Part shown: positions 57,033 to 64,000 of the stretch, in pieces
How the letters are laid out: the number at the start of each line of letters is the position of its first letter
Position numbering within the stretch: the first letter of the stretch is position 1
NCBI GenBank assembly: GCA_041391125.1
Contig: JAWKON010000040.1
Span: 19,670-83,669 of the forward strand
Origin: JACKBC01 sp041391125
GTDB lineage: Bacteria > Chloroflexota > Anaerolineae > Caldilineales > Caldilineaceae
DNA: 64,000 nt
Direction: 5' to 3'
Position numbers and translations under genes: made by a program
The notes under the pieces: generated by a model
Database searches by the model: none
What the model was told of the DNA's origin: nothing
The model's input: only the letters and a program-made list of their open reading frames with translations

Positions 57033-57720
57033 ACGGAATCGCGAGCTGCTGGCCGGGTTTGATAGAGAGCGGATTAATGATCATGTTATGTTGGGCAATC
57101 AACCGCCATTTTGTGGCATCACCATAAACCTCTGCGGCAATTGTATCCAGTCGATCCCCTCCCTCTACGCGCCAAATACGGCTGATGGGGCCGCCGCCTG
57201 AAGTGGGATTTTGCGGCGGATAATCTTCTTCATCAACATATTGCGTAAATGTGACATCCACCTTGGCGCGCACGGGTATGCCCTTGTGCGTGAACAGGGT
57301 GAATTTTTGCGTCATGTTGGTGATATAGGCCACGAAATAGAATGTGCCCCAGGTAAAAGCCACCAATGGCGGACTATCTTTGTCCTCCGGCTTGCTATTT
57401 TCCTTTTTCTTTACCGCCATGAATTTCCACAGCTTATCGGTAATCTCGCGCACGTCTGTGTCATCTTCATACGTGTCGAATGTCAAGTTTAGCTTTAATG
57501 TTTGCGCACCAGCCTTTGAGAACTCGGCCTTGGGAGAATTTTTGCCATTTGTTGAATCGGGTTCCTGAAACGTATTCGACTTTGAAAGCGTATATTCAAA
57601 AGGATTAAACATGCATGGCACAGACAATCCGCCGCCTACCCTTCTGCGGCTTTCTTCGTTCACCTCAACAATCTGCGCACGCGTCAATTCCCCTTTTGTC
57701 GATGCAATCCCCCCGCTCAT
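57025..57720 (-). CDS. LysM / CIS-tube-domain adaptor protein (Afp7 type)
   Basis: 231 residues. The N-terminal CIS-tube domain (about 30-175) shows VPCMFNPFEYTLSKSNTFQE, LKLNLTFDTYEDDTDVREIT, PPLVAFTWGTFYFVAYITNM and ITNMTQKFTLFTHKGIPVRA. The C-terminal LysM-type domain (about 185-231) shows GGDRLDTIAAEVYGDATKWR and INPLSIKPGQQLAIPYE. Afp7-like proteins join the inner tube to the spike hub. The ATG overlaps the stop of the upstream disordered-protein gene (ATGA). Confidence 0.93.
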   Translation of the reverse strand: MSGGIASTKGELTRAQIVEVNEESRRRVGGGLSVPCMFNPFEYTLSKSNTFQEPDSTNGKNSPKAEFSKAGAQTLKLNLTFDTYEDDTDVREITDKLWKFMAVKKKENSKPEDKDSPPLVAFTWGTFYFVAYITNMTQKFTLFTHKGIPVRAKVDVTFTQYVDEEDYPPQNPTSGGGPISRIWRVEGGDRLDTIAAEVYGDATKWRLIAQHNMIINPLSIKPGQQLAIPYE

Positions 57721-59460
57721 AAACTCGGTCTCCTGTTTCTTATCTTTCGGCGCGCGTGTTCTATTAAAAGCCTGCGTTTTATTTGTAAAAAGACCTGTTG
57801 CGCTAAATCATCCGTATTGATGTTGGCTGCTCCAGAATTGTGCATTCCCATTGGCTCATCCGTGCAGCACTCTCCTGTTGCCCAAGCATCGCTTCATCCA
57901 CCTGCTGAATTACTGTTCCCATTGTGTCTGTGGACACACAGGTGGCACAGATTTTGCGTTCGGTGCAGTATCGCCATTAGGGGTTCAGATACAGCATATG
58001 CTTTCGGACTCGACCCGTTGCACAAATGTATTTACGGCTTTGGTGCATCATTGATATTTTGGCTATGCACACGCAACAGAGTTGTCACCATGAGCGGCCA
58101 TAGTTTGAGACTGATCAGCAATACCTCCGGGTGATGACTCAGTTATAGAGTGGGCCGCAGCATTGAAATGCGAATCACTACCACCCGAATCTGCGACTGC
58201 CGCCCGTTGGACATCGGTTTGCGCCGTGAGAGCACCGACTTGCTGCGGGTCTCTATGCATACTGTCCTCGCCAGAGGCGGTCGCTCTCCAATAAGATGCC
58301 AGAGATCCTTGCCGGCAACGGCCTATTTCCGTCTGAATTTGGGCATTTAATGGAGCGTCATCACTGCGGTCGGCGTTTGTGTGCAAAATTTCAACAGGCG
58401 GCAACTCATCATCGCGGCCAAGCATGGCGTCATTTTGCCCATTCGGTTCTACCACGGCGCGGAACGTTAAAATCGGCTCCCCGCGTACCTGGCGCAGCGC
58501 CGGGGTGGGGTAATGGCGTCAATTCTAGAGTCAGAAGCCTGACTAGCTGGAATGTCCTGCACCCGTCGCTGTAGAGCGGCGCGCTCTTCGCCGGCTGTAA
58601 CAGAGCTGCACGGTGCGTCTTCTGGGCGCTCACCATGACCGATGCCATTGGCGGCATGCGCTACGGCAGGAGCTGCCAGCGCCGCCTGTTGAACCGGCCA
58701 CACCTGCTGCAACGGTAGCAAAAAGTATGGCGCCGCATTTGCCGCATCGGCGCCAGAGCTTTGCGCATGTGGTTCATCGCCTAGGACAGTGCGGTTGTCA
58801 ATATCCGCACGAGTCATTTGGGCAACTGATTTGCCAGGTTCCAGAGGCTGAACCGTTGAGTCACCGTTGTCTGTTGGCGACTGTAAAGCATTGGGCGTCG
58901 GGCTGTTCTTCATCTGGTGTAATATTCTCAGGAATTGCACCCGTAGAGAGTTGTCCAGCCCTCTTCTCTGGATTTGGCAATTGTGATTTTGCATCTACTT
59001 TTGGGCGGACTTCCGTTCTGCGCACAACATTGTTGGATATGTCCCGTAGAGGCGACTCCGCAGTACTAACATTTGCGGAGCTAGACCATTGGTTCTCAGC
59101 AATATACTTCGTATCTATCCGATTTGTATGCGCAGCCTCGCTATCATCTTGACTATCTTGCCAAACTGTCGATGAGGCCGTTATTCCAGTAGCTGACTTC
59201 GGCTCTGCCCCTGGATTATCGGTTGATGCATAAAATGCTGCCTTATTGGTTGCGGCAACTTCGGTTTCATCCTGTTGGCGATGTACCAATCCATCTGGCG
59301 ATTGAACATACCTGGGGGATTCTGGCGAGATGGTTGCGTCCCTCCGTGAAAGACCGCGCTGTGCATGAGCTCTAACTTGCTCATGGTCGGAATCTGGCGG
59401 TTCAACAAGCGGCCCTTCGCTGGCATCAACCTGGTCGGCAGCCTCCTTTTCGTTTTAGCG
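57717..59460 (-). CDS. Long disordered CIS-associated protein, several frameshifts
   Basis: No family recognised. Polar, Ala/Gln/Ser/Glu-rich sequence can be followed across frames: ASEGPLVEPPDSDHEQVRAH, LVHRQQDETEVAATNKAAFY, SSSANVSTAESPLRDISNNV, DIDNRTVLGDEPHAQSSGAD, QQVWPVQQAALAAPAVAHAA, NDAMLGRDDELPPVEILHTN, AALTAQTDVQRAAVA-like, and GTVIQQVDEAMLGQQESAAR. It ends with TDDLAQQVFLQIKRRLLIEH then ARRKIRNRRPSL at 57717. The end motif resembles that of the 66-residue protein at 60618-60818. The 5' end is unresolved; coding may extend to about 59757. Position equals that of Afp6, between second tube and LysM adaptor. A ruler or scaffold role is possible but unproven. Confidence 0.5.
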
Positions 59461-59559
59461 TTTGTGCAAAATGTTGCAACCTGCGCTATGTTGGGTCATC
59501 GTCCGCGGTCTGAATTAGCGGTGTGGTCTCGCCACGAACAGAGGCGTGTTTTGTAAGTA

Positions 59560-59765
59560 TGATTGACTTGACCTGGAATGGCGTGCAAGCTTCCGTTTTG
59601 GGTCTGAGAGCGCAACCCTCTTCTCGCTCGCCGACGCCAGCCCTGGTTCAGGGGTTGGTTTATCGGCACGAGGCATTGTTGCTTGTACGGATTGGCGACC
59701 ACTACTATGAATATGATTCGAGCCAACGACGCGGTAAAATGGCATCCGAGCTGGCATTGATGTAG
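59560..59765 (+). CDS. Possible small plus-strand gene inside the CIS cluster
   Basis: An open frame of about 68 residues opposite to all neighbours (MIDLTWNGVQASVLGLRAQP, LVYRHEALLLVRIGDHYYEY). It has a globular, beta-hairpin-like pattern and no family match that I know. The minus-strand reading of the same DNA is also open and disordered in character, so only one of the two can be real. Confidence 0.25.
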
Positions 59766-59821
59766 AATTCAGCGACCATAACTTCGCGTTTGCATTTTGT
59801 TTATTTGAAAAGGAAACTACT

Positions 59822-59884
59822 GCCCTCCCTAGCGTCCCCCCAAGGGGAGGGAACTGCGCCTCCCCTCGGAGGGGAGGCGGGGAA
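59822..59884. repeat. CCTCCCC/GGGGAGG hairpin repeat
   Basis: Contains CCCCCCAAGGGGAGGGAACT and CTCCCCTCGGAGGGGAGGCG, two GC-rich hairpins of the family seen at 13548 and 33777. Intergenic in the CIS cluster. Confidence 0.7.
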
Positions 59885-59951
59885 ATGTACGTATATTAGC
59901 AAAGAGGATCTCGCATTCCTGGTATCTCCTCGTTCCGCAACGAGGTCTGGT

Positions 59952-60185
59952 TCATAATTCCCCCCTGTCCTGTGCAAGGATTCGGCCAAGCTGGATTGTC
60001 TTGGCGCTACGCTGCCCTCCTGAATGGCTCACTGCGGCATCGGCGCGCCGAAACAAAGATGCGAATTGGGTAATGATTTCAAGGTCAGATGCACCAATGG
60101 ATTTGACGAAACTAAACTTCCCATCACATTTTCCAGTTGAAGTGAATGCAACGTAGATCGCTAAATTTACCCAAGTTCAACTGGA
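59952..60185 (-). CDS. Possible short coding region downstream of the second tube gene
   Basis: A frame open from about 60185 to a TGA at 59952-59954 with no ATG, reading NLAIYVAFTSTGKCDGKFSF, VKSIGASDLEIITQFASLFR and SGGQRSAKTIQLGRILAQDR. Composition is protein-like (amphipathic helices, no internal stops), and its upstream end overlaps the frameshifted end of the tube gene. Could be a small CIS gene whose start was lost to an indel, or chance. No family recognised. Confidence 0.35.
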
Positions 60186-60618
60186 CACGCAACCGCAGGC
60201 AAACTCACAGATTGAATGGCCACGCTGGTGGAATTTGACTGTAGCTGTGGGGCCAGTCCATTTGATGGGATAGGCATCCTCACTGCGCCAGATGGTTAAA
60301 TCATGTCCCGATCCATCCAATAATTTAACCGCAATTGTTTTCCGCATGTCTCGCCGAAAGGGCGCCGAAACTATCTTTGTACACCAGTCCCACAACAACG
60401 TCTTACCGACTCCATTTTTTAGCGTTAAGCGCCGTCTTCCGCGGACCGGGCAGTTGGTGAACAAACATATTTTGCCCGCCTTCTTTCAACTCTTCAATCT
60501 GCCAGTCCAAAACGGGCAATGTGCACTCTGTAAAAGCGGCAACCTTGTCCTGGCCGATCTCTACGACAAATCTGAATGCGGCATGAGTTTGCCCAAGCAG
60601 CGCTGAATTCGTTTCCAC
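60167..60618 (-). CDS. Second phage-tail tube protein (TIGR02241/T4 gp19-like), two frameshifts
   Basis: From GTG 60618: METNSALLGQTHAAFRFVVE, IGQDKVAAFTECTLPVLDWQ and IEELKEGGQNMFVHQLPGPR. After a shift near 60435: LTLKNGVGKTLLWDWCTKIV and DGSGHDLTIWRSEDAYPIKW. After another near 60225: STSVAIQSVSLPAVACPVEL and the stop at 60167. This order of motifs is typical of the gp19-like inner tube family (tube initiator, Afp5-like). Its start overlaps the upstream 66-residue gene by one base. Confidence 0.85.
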
Positions 60619-60818
60619 TAATATTTTCTCCCGCGCACATGCGCGTTGTTGGGCCCGTGGCGCATTCTGTGTCGCTCAATCTGTAATTCGCGCATAAACA
60701 GTGCATAGACCTTGTCGGCAATTTCCCGCACCAAAGCAGGAGATAAGTTTGGAGTGGGCGTACTCTCCGCGCTTGTCCCCTCTGCATCTTGCAAAATACT
60801 GCCGCTATCGGCAGCCAT
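60618..60818 (-). CDS. 66-residue CIS protein with conserved C-terminal helix
   Basis: Disordered Ser/Thr/Pro-rich N-terminus (GTSAESTPTPNLSPALV) then an amphipathic helix EIADKVYALFMRELQIERHR. The helix pattern (hydrophobic-A-x-x-V-(Y/F)-x-x-hydrophobic-x-(R/K)-x-L-x-I-E) also ends the disordered protein at 57717-59460. Starts and stops overlap neighbours by one base each (TAATG at 60818, TAGTG at 60618), so it is a genuine operon member. Likely a tube or baseplate connector; function unknown. Confidence 0.75.
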   Translation of the reverse strand: MAADSGSILQDAEGTSAESTPTPNLSPALVREIADKVYALFMRELQIERHRMRHGPNNAHVRGRKY

Positions 60819-61187
60819 TATGCTTCACCTATTGGCGCCACTTGCAGTTCAAATTGCTGATTGCAATAAGGACAGACCGCGCCGACAAACTGTTCTTGGG
60901 GCGAGTTAATTCGTTGATAAAGATCTTCGAGATAGGCCAGGTCGATGGCAAAAAGCCCGGCCATTATGTCGGGAGTAACAATGCCCAGATTGCCCAGATT
61001 CACGATGACCCGGCTGAGAAGTATAATAGGTAGATAGCCTCATTCTCCTGTACTCCGCGGATCGTTTTACTGACCTGGGTCTCATCCAGGGCCGTGGCAA
61101 GACGCATATGGCCCTGTCGATGAATTTGCCCGCTGTTATCTATATAGCCTCTCGGCAAAGTGAATGTAAACCCGTGGCAAATGACAT
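60818..61187 (-). CDS. Small zinc-ribbon-containing CIS protein, frameshifted
   Basis: Core motif FTFTLPRGYIDNSGQIHRQG then HMRLATALDETQV is characteristic of a small protein found beside tube genes in CIS and T4-like tails. A shift near 61010 joins NEAIYLLYFSAGSS to VNLGNLGIVTPDIMAGLFAI and DLAYLEDLYQRINS. It ends with a zinc-knuckle-like CPYCNQQFELQV. An ATG at 61187 (MSFATG...) plus one indel gives a family-like start; the frame open from 61242 instead runs into the direct repeat. Probably a chaperone or assembly factor for the tube. Confidence 0.75.
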
Positions 61188-61198
61188 AAACCGGTGGT

Positions 61199-61377
61199 CC
61201 TAGCGTGCAAGTTTGGGCGAAAGCAACCGTGTATACGTGCATGAACAGATGCTTTCACCCTATATCCATCCTAACTAGACTTGTTGCGAAACAGTTTCCC
61301 TAGTGTACAAATATTGGTGAAAGCAGCCATGCATACATTCATAAACGCCTGCTTTCACCCTGTATCCATCCTAACTA
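61199..61377. repeat. Two 79-base direct repeats, each containing a hairpin, after the tube gene
   Basis: Copies at 61199-61277 and 61299-61377, exactly 100 bases apart, about 75-80% identical by eye. Each has arms GGTGAAAGCAG/CTGCTTTCACC (perfect in the second, near-perfect in the first) and ends CCATCCTAACTA. The second copy covers the tube stop codon. Located between the tube gene and the downstream assembly genes on the minus strand, they could slow transcription or stabilise the tube mRNA. Confidence 0.8.
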
Positions 61378-61817
61378 ACGCGTTCAATATATTCGTGCGC
61401 AATGGTCAGCTCTTCAATGCCGATTTCATTGCTGTCAGCCTTGGGCGATGGTCCACTGACTTTTACAGGCCAGGCTCGTTTGAAATCCCACTGCGCTACA
61501 ATCTTCAAGTCATGGTCAAGCATAAAGATTGAACCGTCGCAGCGCGCTGTTTCGACTTTGCCGTCTTCCACATCCTTGCGCCACTTCCAAAGCTTCATAT
61601 CATCGGTAATGCCCTTTTTTAAGGTAATGTTTTCCCATTTCAGGCGCCCCGGCATTTTCATGAATATCTGTTTGCCCTCCGCCGTCACTACTTTATGTTC
61701 GATAATCTCGTGTTCGGAGCCAATTCCCGAACATTCAGTAAAATAGCCGGCGGCTTTCTCCTGAAGATCAAGACGAAAATGAAATCCTAATAGGGGGTCT
61801 TGACTTTGCATGGCCAT
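61371..61817 (-). CDS. CIS inner tube protein (T4 gp19/Hcp-like)
   Basis: 148 residues, frame intact. MQSQDPLLGFHFRLDLQEKA, AGYFTECSGIGSEHEIIEHK, LKWENITLKKGITDDMKLWK, FDFKRAWPVK-like WDFKRAWPVKVSGPSPKADS and NEIGIEELTIAHEYIERV are the standard motifs of the tail tube family. It polymerises inside the sheath and is expelled on contraction. Lies just downstream of the sheath gene. Confidence 0.95.
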   Translation of the reverse strand: MAMQSQDPLLGFHFRLDLQEKAAGYFTECSGIGSEHEIIEHKVVTAEGKQIFMKMPGRLKWENITLKKGITDDMKLWKWRKDVEDGKVETARCDGSIFMLDHDLKIVAQWDFKRAWPVKVSGPSPKADSNEIGIEELTIAHEYIERVS

Positions 61818-61918
61818 TAGATAATCTCCTTAGCTCATTAGTTGATCGTTTTGAATATGCGCTGCGCGCAATATGAGTTATTGCTTCATGGCGCTAAAAC
61901 CCCATCTGACCGGGCCGA

Positions 61919-63727
61919 TTATTCTTCTGCGCTGGGGCCGGCCCATTGGGTAAACCGGAAGATGACGAATTCAGCAGGCTTCACCGGCGCCATCCCAATT
62001 TCACAAATCATCTGTCCTAAATCGCGAATTTCACGCGGGTTTGTCTCGGCGTCACATTTGACATAAAAAGCTTCCTGTGGCGATGCGCCAAAAAGCGCCC
62101 CCGTCAGCCACACGGTGCGTAAAAAGGAGCTTATATCCCGCCGCACTCGCGCCCATAGGAATGCATCATTGGGTTCAAAGACAATCCATTGCGTATTGCG
62201 TTCAATAGATTCTTCTACATAGTTAAATAACCGTCTCACATTGATATAGCGCCAGGCCGGATCGCTGGAAAGCGTACGGGCGCCCCATACGCGCACACCG
62301 CGGCCCGGAAACGCCCGAATACAGTTGATGCCAACCGGATTCAGCAATTCTTGCTCGCCTTTGGTGACATTCAATTCAACCCCAATGGCAAATGAGACTG
62401 TCTCGTTGGCCGGCGCCTTGTGAACACCGCGTTCTGTATCGGACCGTGCATAAATTCCCGCCATATGCCCGCAGGGGGGAATGTACATGGTTTTGTTGGT
62501 AACCGGGTCCATAATTTGCAGCCAGGGATAATAGAGCGCGCCATGTTCAGAATCAAAGTTGGCCTGCTCTGTTTCCATGCGCCAATCATAGACATCCTTG
62601 GGGCTCTTTTTGTTATACGGCGCATCCAAAATGGCAAAACGGTAGCTTGTCTGCTTGCAGTGATCCAGCATCGCCTTTTGAATATCGATCAGACCTTTGT
62701 CCGAAATCCACTTGCGTTGATGCGCCAACATCAAATCGGGGGCGCACAATAAATTCACATCATCCAGCGCCTCCAGGGCGCCAATGGCCTTGCGCGCGGG
62801 GACATCTCCGCGGAAAAGCTTAGCCGAATTGTCCTTGAAGATTTGTATAGCGGTCTCATCATCACTTTTGGTCCGCAAAAGTTGCTGTTCTGCATCTGGC
62901 AAGACATCCAAATAGATGCGCGTATCGCCACTCCGCAACGTATATTCGCCTTCCACCGGCAACCGCTCCACCGTTGGCTGGCTGGGCTTGGTCATACACC
63001 AGACCTTAAGATCATCAAACAGTTGATGATTACTGGCCAGGTCTATGCCTCCATATAGCGGCAACTTGTCAAGATTTACACCAATCGGCTCCTCAATCCT
63101 TTTGTCAAAACGATTGGCGCTCTTCGATTTGATGGTGTAAGTTACCCAGAAATCGTACTGTCCATCATCGGGGTTGTTGGGCTCTTCTGGAGCAGGGTCA
63201 ACCTTGGTTGCTTGCCCCTCTTTCGTTTCTGCAGCCGGTGTCTCTGTCTTCGATTTTGTGGGCGCCGGCTTCTTCTTAGGCGCGTTTAAACTGATATTGA
63301 CTTTCACCTCGGCATCGGCAGGCACATTTTTCTTTGTATGAATCAGCAGGCTAGGCTCGCCCTCTTTTTTCGGATCGCGTAGATTTTTGCCCAGCACCAG
63401 CACTTGACCAGGCAACGCATTGCGGGCATGGATGCTAATCACATAGCAGCGTACGCCGCCATTCTCAAAAAAACCGCGGACAGCATAAGGCAGGTAAGCA
63501 TCTTCATACATACCGCCAAAATGGCGCTGATACTGAGTCCAGTTTGTAATCATCTGCGCCTTACCCAAAATCGATTGGGTAAAGAGATTGTTCTCAGGGT
63601 CTGGCTCTTCAGCTTTCTCGGTAAAACCAATAAAGGCCGTTACATTGGTGCCAACCCCTTGAATCGGTTTGGGACCGCGATCAATCTCTTCGATATAGAC
63701 GCCAGGCGCCAAATAAGTGGTAGCCAT
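61919..63727 (-). CDS. Contractile tail sheath protein
   Basis: 602 residues, frame intact. N-terminal YLAPGVYIEEIDRGPKPIQG and VGTNVTAFIGFTEKA form the conserved handshake region. A variable surface insert (about 130-290) is rich in Lys, Pro and Thr (PKKKPAPTKSKTETPAAETK). The C-terminal core shows NPVGINCIRAFPGRGVRVWG, ARTLSSDPAWRYINVRRLFN, YVEESIERNTQWIVFEPNDA and LWARVRRDISSFLRTVWLTG. A single sheath gene is visible, where Afp/PVC carry several. The surface insert is of the type exposed on the outside of the machine. Confidence 0.97.
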   Translation of the reverse strand: MATTYLAPGVYIEEIDRGPKPIQGVGTNVTAFIGFTEKAEEPDPENNLFTQSILGKAQMITNWTQYQRHFGGMYEDAYLPYAVRGFFENGGVRCYVISIHARNALPGQVLVLGKNLRDPKKEGEPSLLIHTKKNVPADAEVKVNISLNAPKKKPAPTKSKTETPAAETKEGQATKVDPAPEEPNNPDDGQYDFWVTYTIKSKSANRFDKRIEEPIGVNLDKLPLYGGIDLASNHQLFDDLKVWCMTKPSQPTVERLPVEGEYTLRSGDTRIYLDVLPDAEQQLLRTKSDDETAIQIFKDNSAKLFRGDVPARKAIGALEALDDVNLLCAPDLMLAHQRKWISDKGLIDIQKAMLDHCKQTSYRFAILDAPYNKKSPKDVYDWRMETEQANFDSEHGALYYPWLQIMDPVTNKTMYIPPCGHMAGIYARSDTERGVHKAPANETVSFAIGVELNVTKGEQELLNPVGINCIRAFPGRGVRVWGARTLSSDPAWRYINVRRLFNYVEESIERNTQWIVFEPNDAFLWARVRRDISSFLRTVWLTGALFGASPQEAFYVKCDAETNPREIRDLGQMICEIGMAPVKPAEFVIFRFTQWAGPSAEE

Positions 63728-63761
63728 TGAGTTTCCTCCCGAAATTAGAATGGTTTAAAAT

Positions 63762-64000
63762 CTACTGTTGGTCTCTATTTTCAACTGGAATATAGATCAC
63801 GTTGCCGCTTTGGTTAGTGTCTCTCGGCACAACAACCTCTTTCTTTTCAGCGATTGGTGATCCATCTTTATCGATGCGCACCTCCAGCGTATACGTACCA
63901 GGCGGCACCCGCCGAAAGATAAAGCGGCCTTCTGCGTCTGATTGGACCGACATACCCCGCTCGACAATGCGCACGTTGACGCCGTGGCGCGGCATTTTCG
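63762..64000 (-). CDS. Carboxypeptidase-regulatory-like domain, C-terminal part (probably of a CIS tail-terminator gene)
   Basis: The visible end codes a beta-sandwich: VNVRIVERGMSVQSDAEGRF, IFRRVPPGTYTLEVRID, then GNVIYIPVENRDQQ. The DxxGxFxFxxVPPGxYxLxV pattern is that of carboxypeptidase-regulatory-like domains. The frame continues beyond the window. In related clusters a DUF4255 (Pvc_N/Afp16-like) terminator carrying such a C-terminal domain precedes the sheath gene, so that is the likely identity. It is 34 bases upstream of the sheath start. Confidence 0.6.
   Translation of the reverse strand, partial: KMPRHGVNVRIVERGMSVQSDAEGRFIFRRVPPGTYTLEVRIDKDGSPIAEKKEVVVPRDTNQSGNVIYIPVENRDQQ

Noticed and set aside
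40865..64000. Type VI secretion system
   Set aside because: The kinase/phosphatase/FHA trio suggests it, but there is no TssB/TssC pair and no TssJLM membrane complex; sheath, LysM adaptor and DUF4280 tip are of the CIS type.
50782..64000. Prophage
   Set aside because: No capsid, portal, terminase, integrase or lysis genes; only tail-like parts are present, in CIS order.

Overview
The window looks like chromosomal DNA of a bacterium of the phylum Chloroflexota (Anaerolineae/Caldilineae-like). This assignment is an inference. It rests on many carbohydrate ABC transporters with Tat-type lipoprotein binding proteins, phytanoyl-CoA-dioxygenase-like enzymes, a MoxR/DUF4350/DUF4129 cluster, proteins carrying long Thr/Pro-rich stalks, and intergenic spaces filled with several families of palindromic repeats. 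No tRNA, rRNA, integrase, transposase or CRISPR array was found.

Layout. 0-2 kb: end of a sugar ABC transporter operon (minus). 2-4.6 kb: MenE-like ligase and a secreted LysM protein. 4.7-5.5 kb: a broken sugar-phosphate isomerase. 5.8-8 kb: phospholipid head-group operon (Pmt-like methyltransferase, PssA, Psd). 8-11.5 kb: DUF4129, DUF4350 and MoxR ATPase. 11.7-17.2 kb: arginase-family protein, sulfotransferase-like protein, zinc alcohol dehydrogenase, and the Tm-1-like/PEP-hydrolase-like pair. 17.6-20.8 kb: SH3-domain membrane protein, then PPK2 and polyphosphate glucokinase convergently. 21-25 kb: gamma-glutamyltransferase and an aldolase/short-chain dehydrogenase fusion. 25.4-31.7 kb: small membrane protein, phosphonatase-like hydrolase, Yip1 protein and a YnjBCD-like ABC transporter. 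32.3-39 kb: a sugar ABC transporter whose genes are interleaved with a cupin and two PhyH dioxygenases. 39.3-40.9 kb: a hypothetical protein and a D-2-hydroxyacid dehydrogenase.

40.9-64 kb (all minus strand) is the highlight: a phage-tail-like contractile injection system (CIS). In transcription order it encodes the C-terminus of a carboxypeptidase-regulatory-like domain protein, sheath, tube, a small zinc-ribbon protein, a 66-residue protein, a second tube protein, a long disordered protein, LysM/CIS-tube adaptor, VgrG-like spike, DUF4280 PAAR-like tip, gp25 wedge, baseplate J protein, and a gpI-type baseplate protein fused to an FHA domain. Directly downstream is a phospho-signalling cassette: FHA-TM, double FHA-TM-Ig/SH3, vWA-TM-FHA, a Ser/Thr kinase with a TM and stalk, and a PP2C phosphatase with a probable TM and stalk. 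This parallels the kinase/phosphatase/FHA control of some type VI secretion systems, but here it sits on a CIS and reaches into the baseplate through the FHA fusion. It suggests a cell-anchored, phosphorylation-controlled machine rather than a free particle.

Caution: many genes, especially at 4.7-17.2, 41.8-49.3 and 55-61.2 kb, are interrupted by apparent single-base frameshifts although the protein sequence resumes in another frame with conserved motifs intact. This looks more like consensus error than true decay. For such genes the outer coordinates of the whole gene are given.
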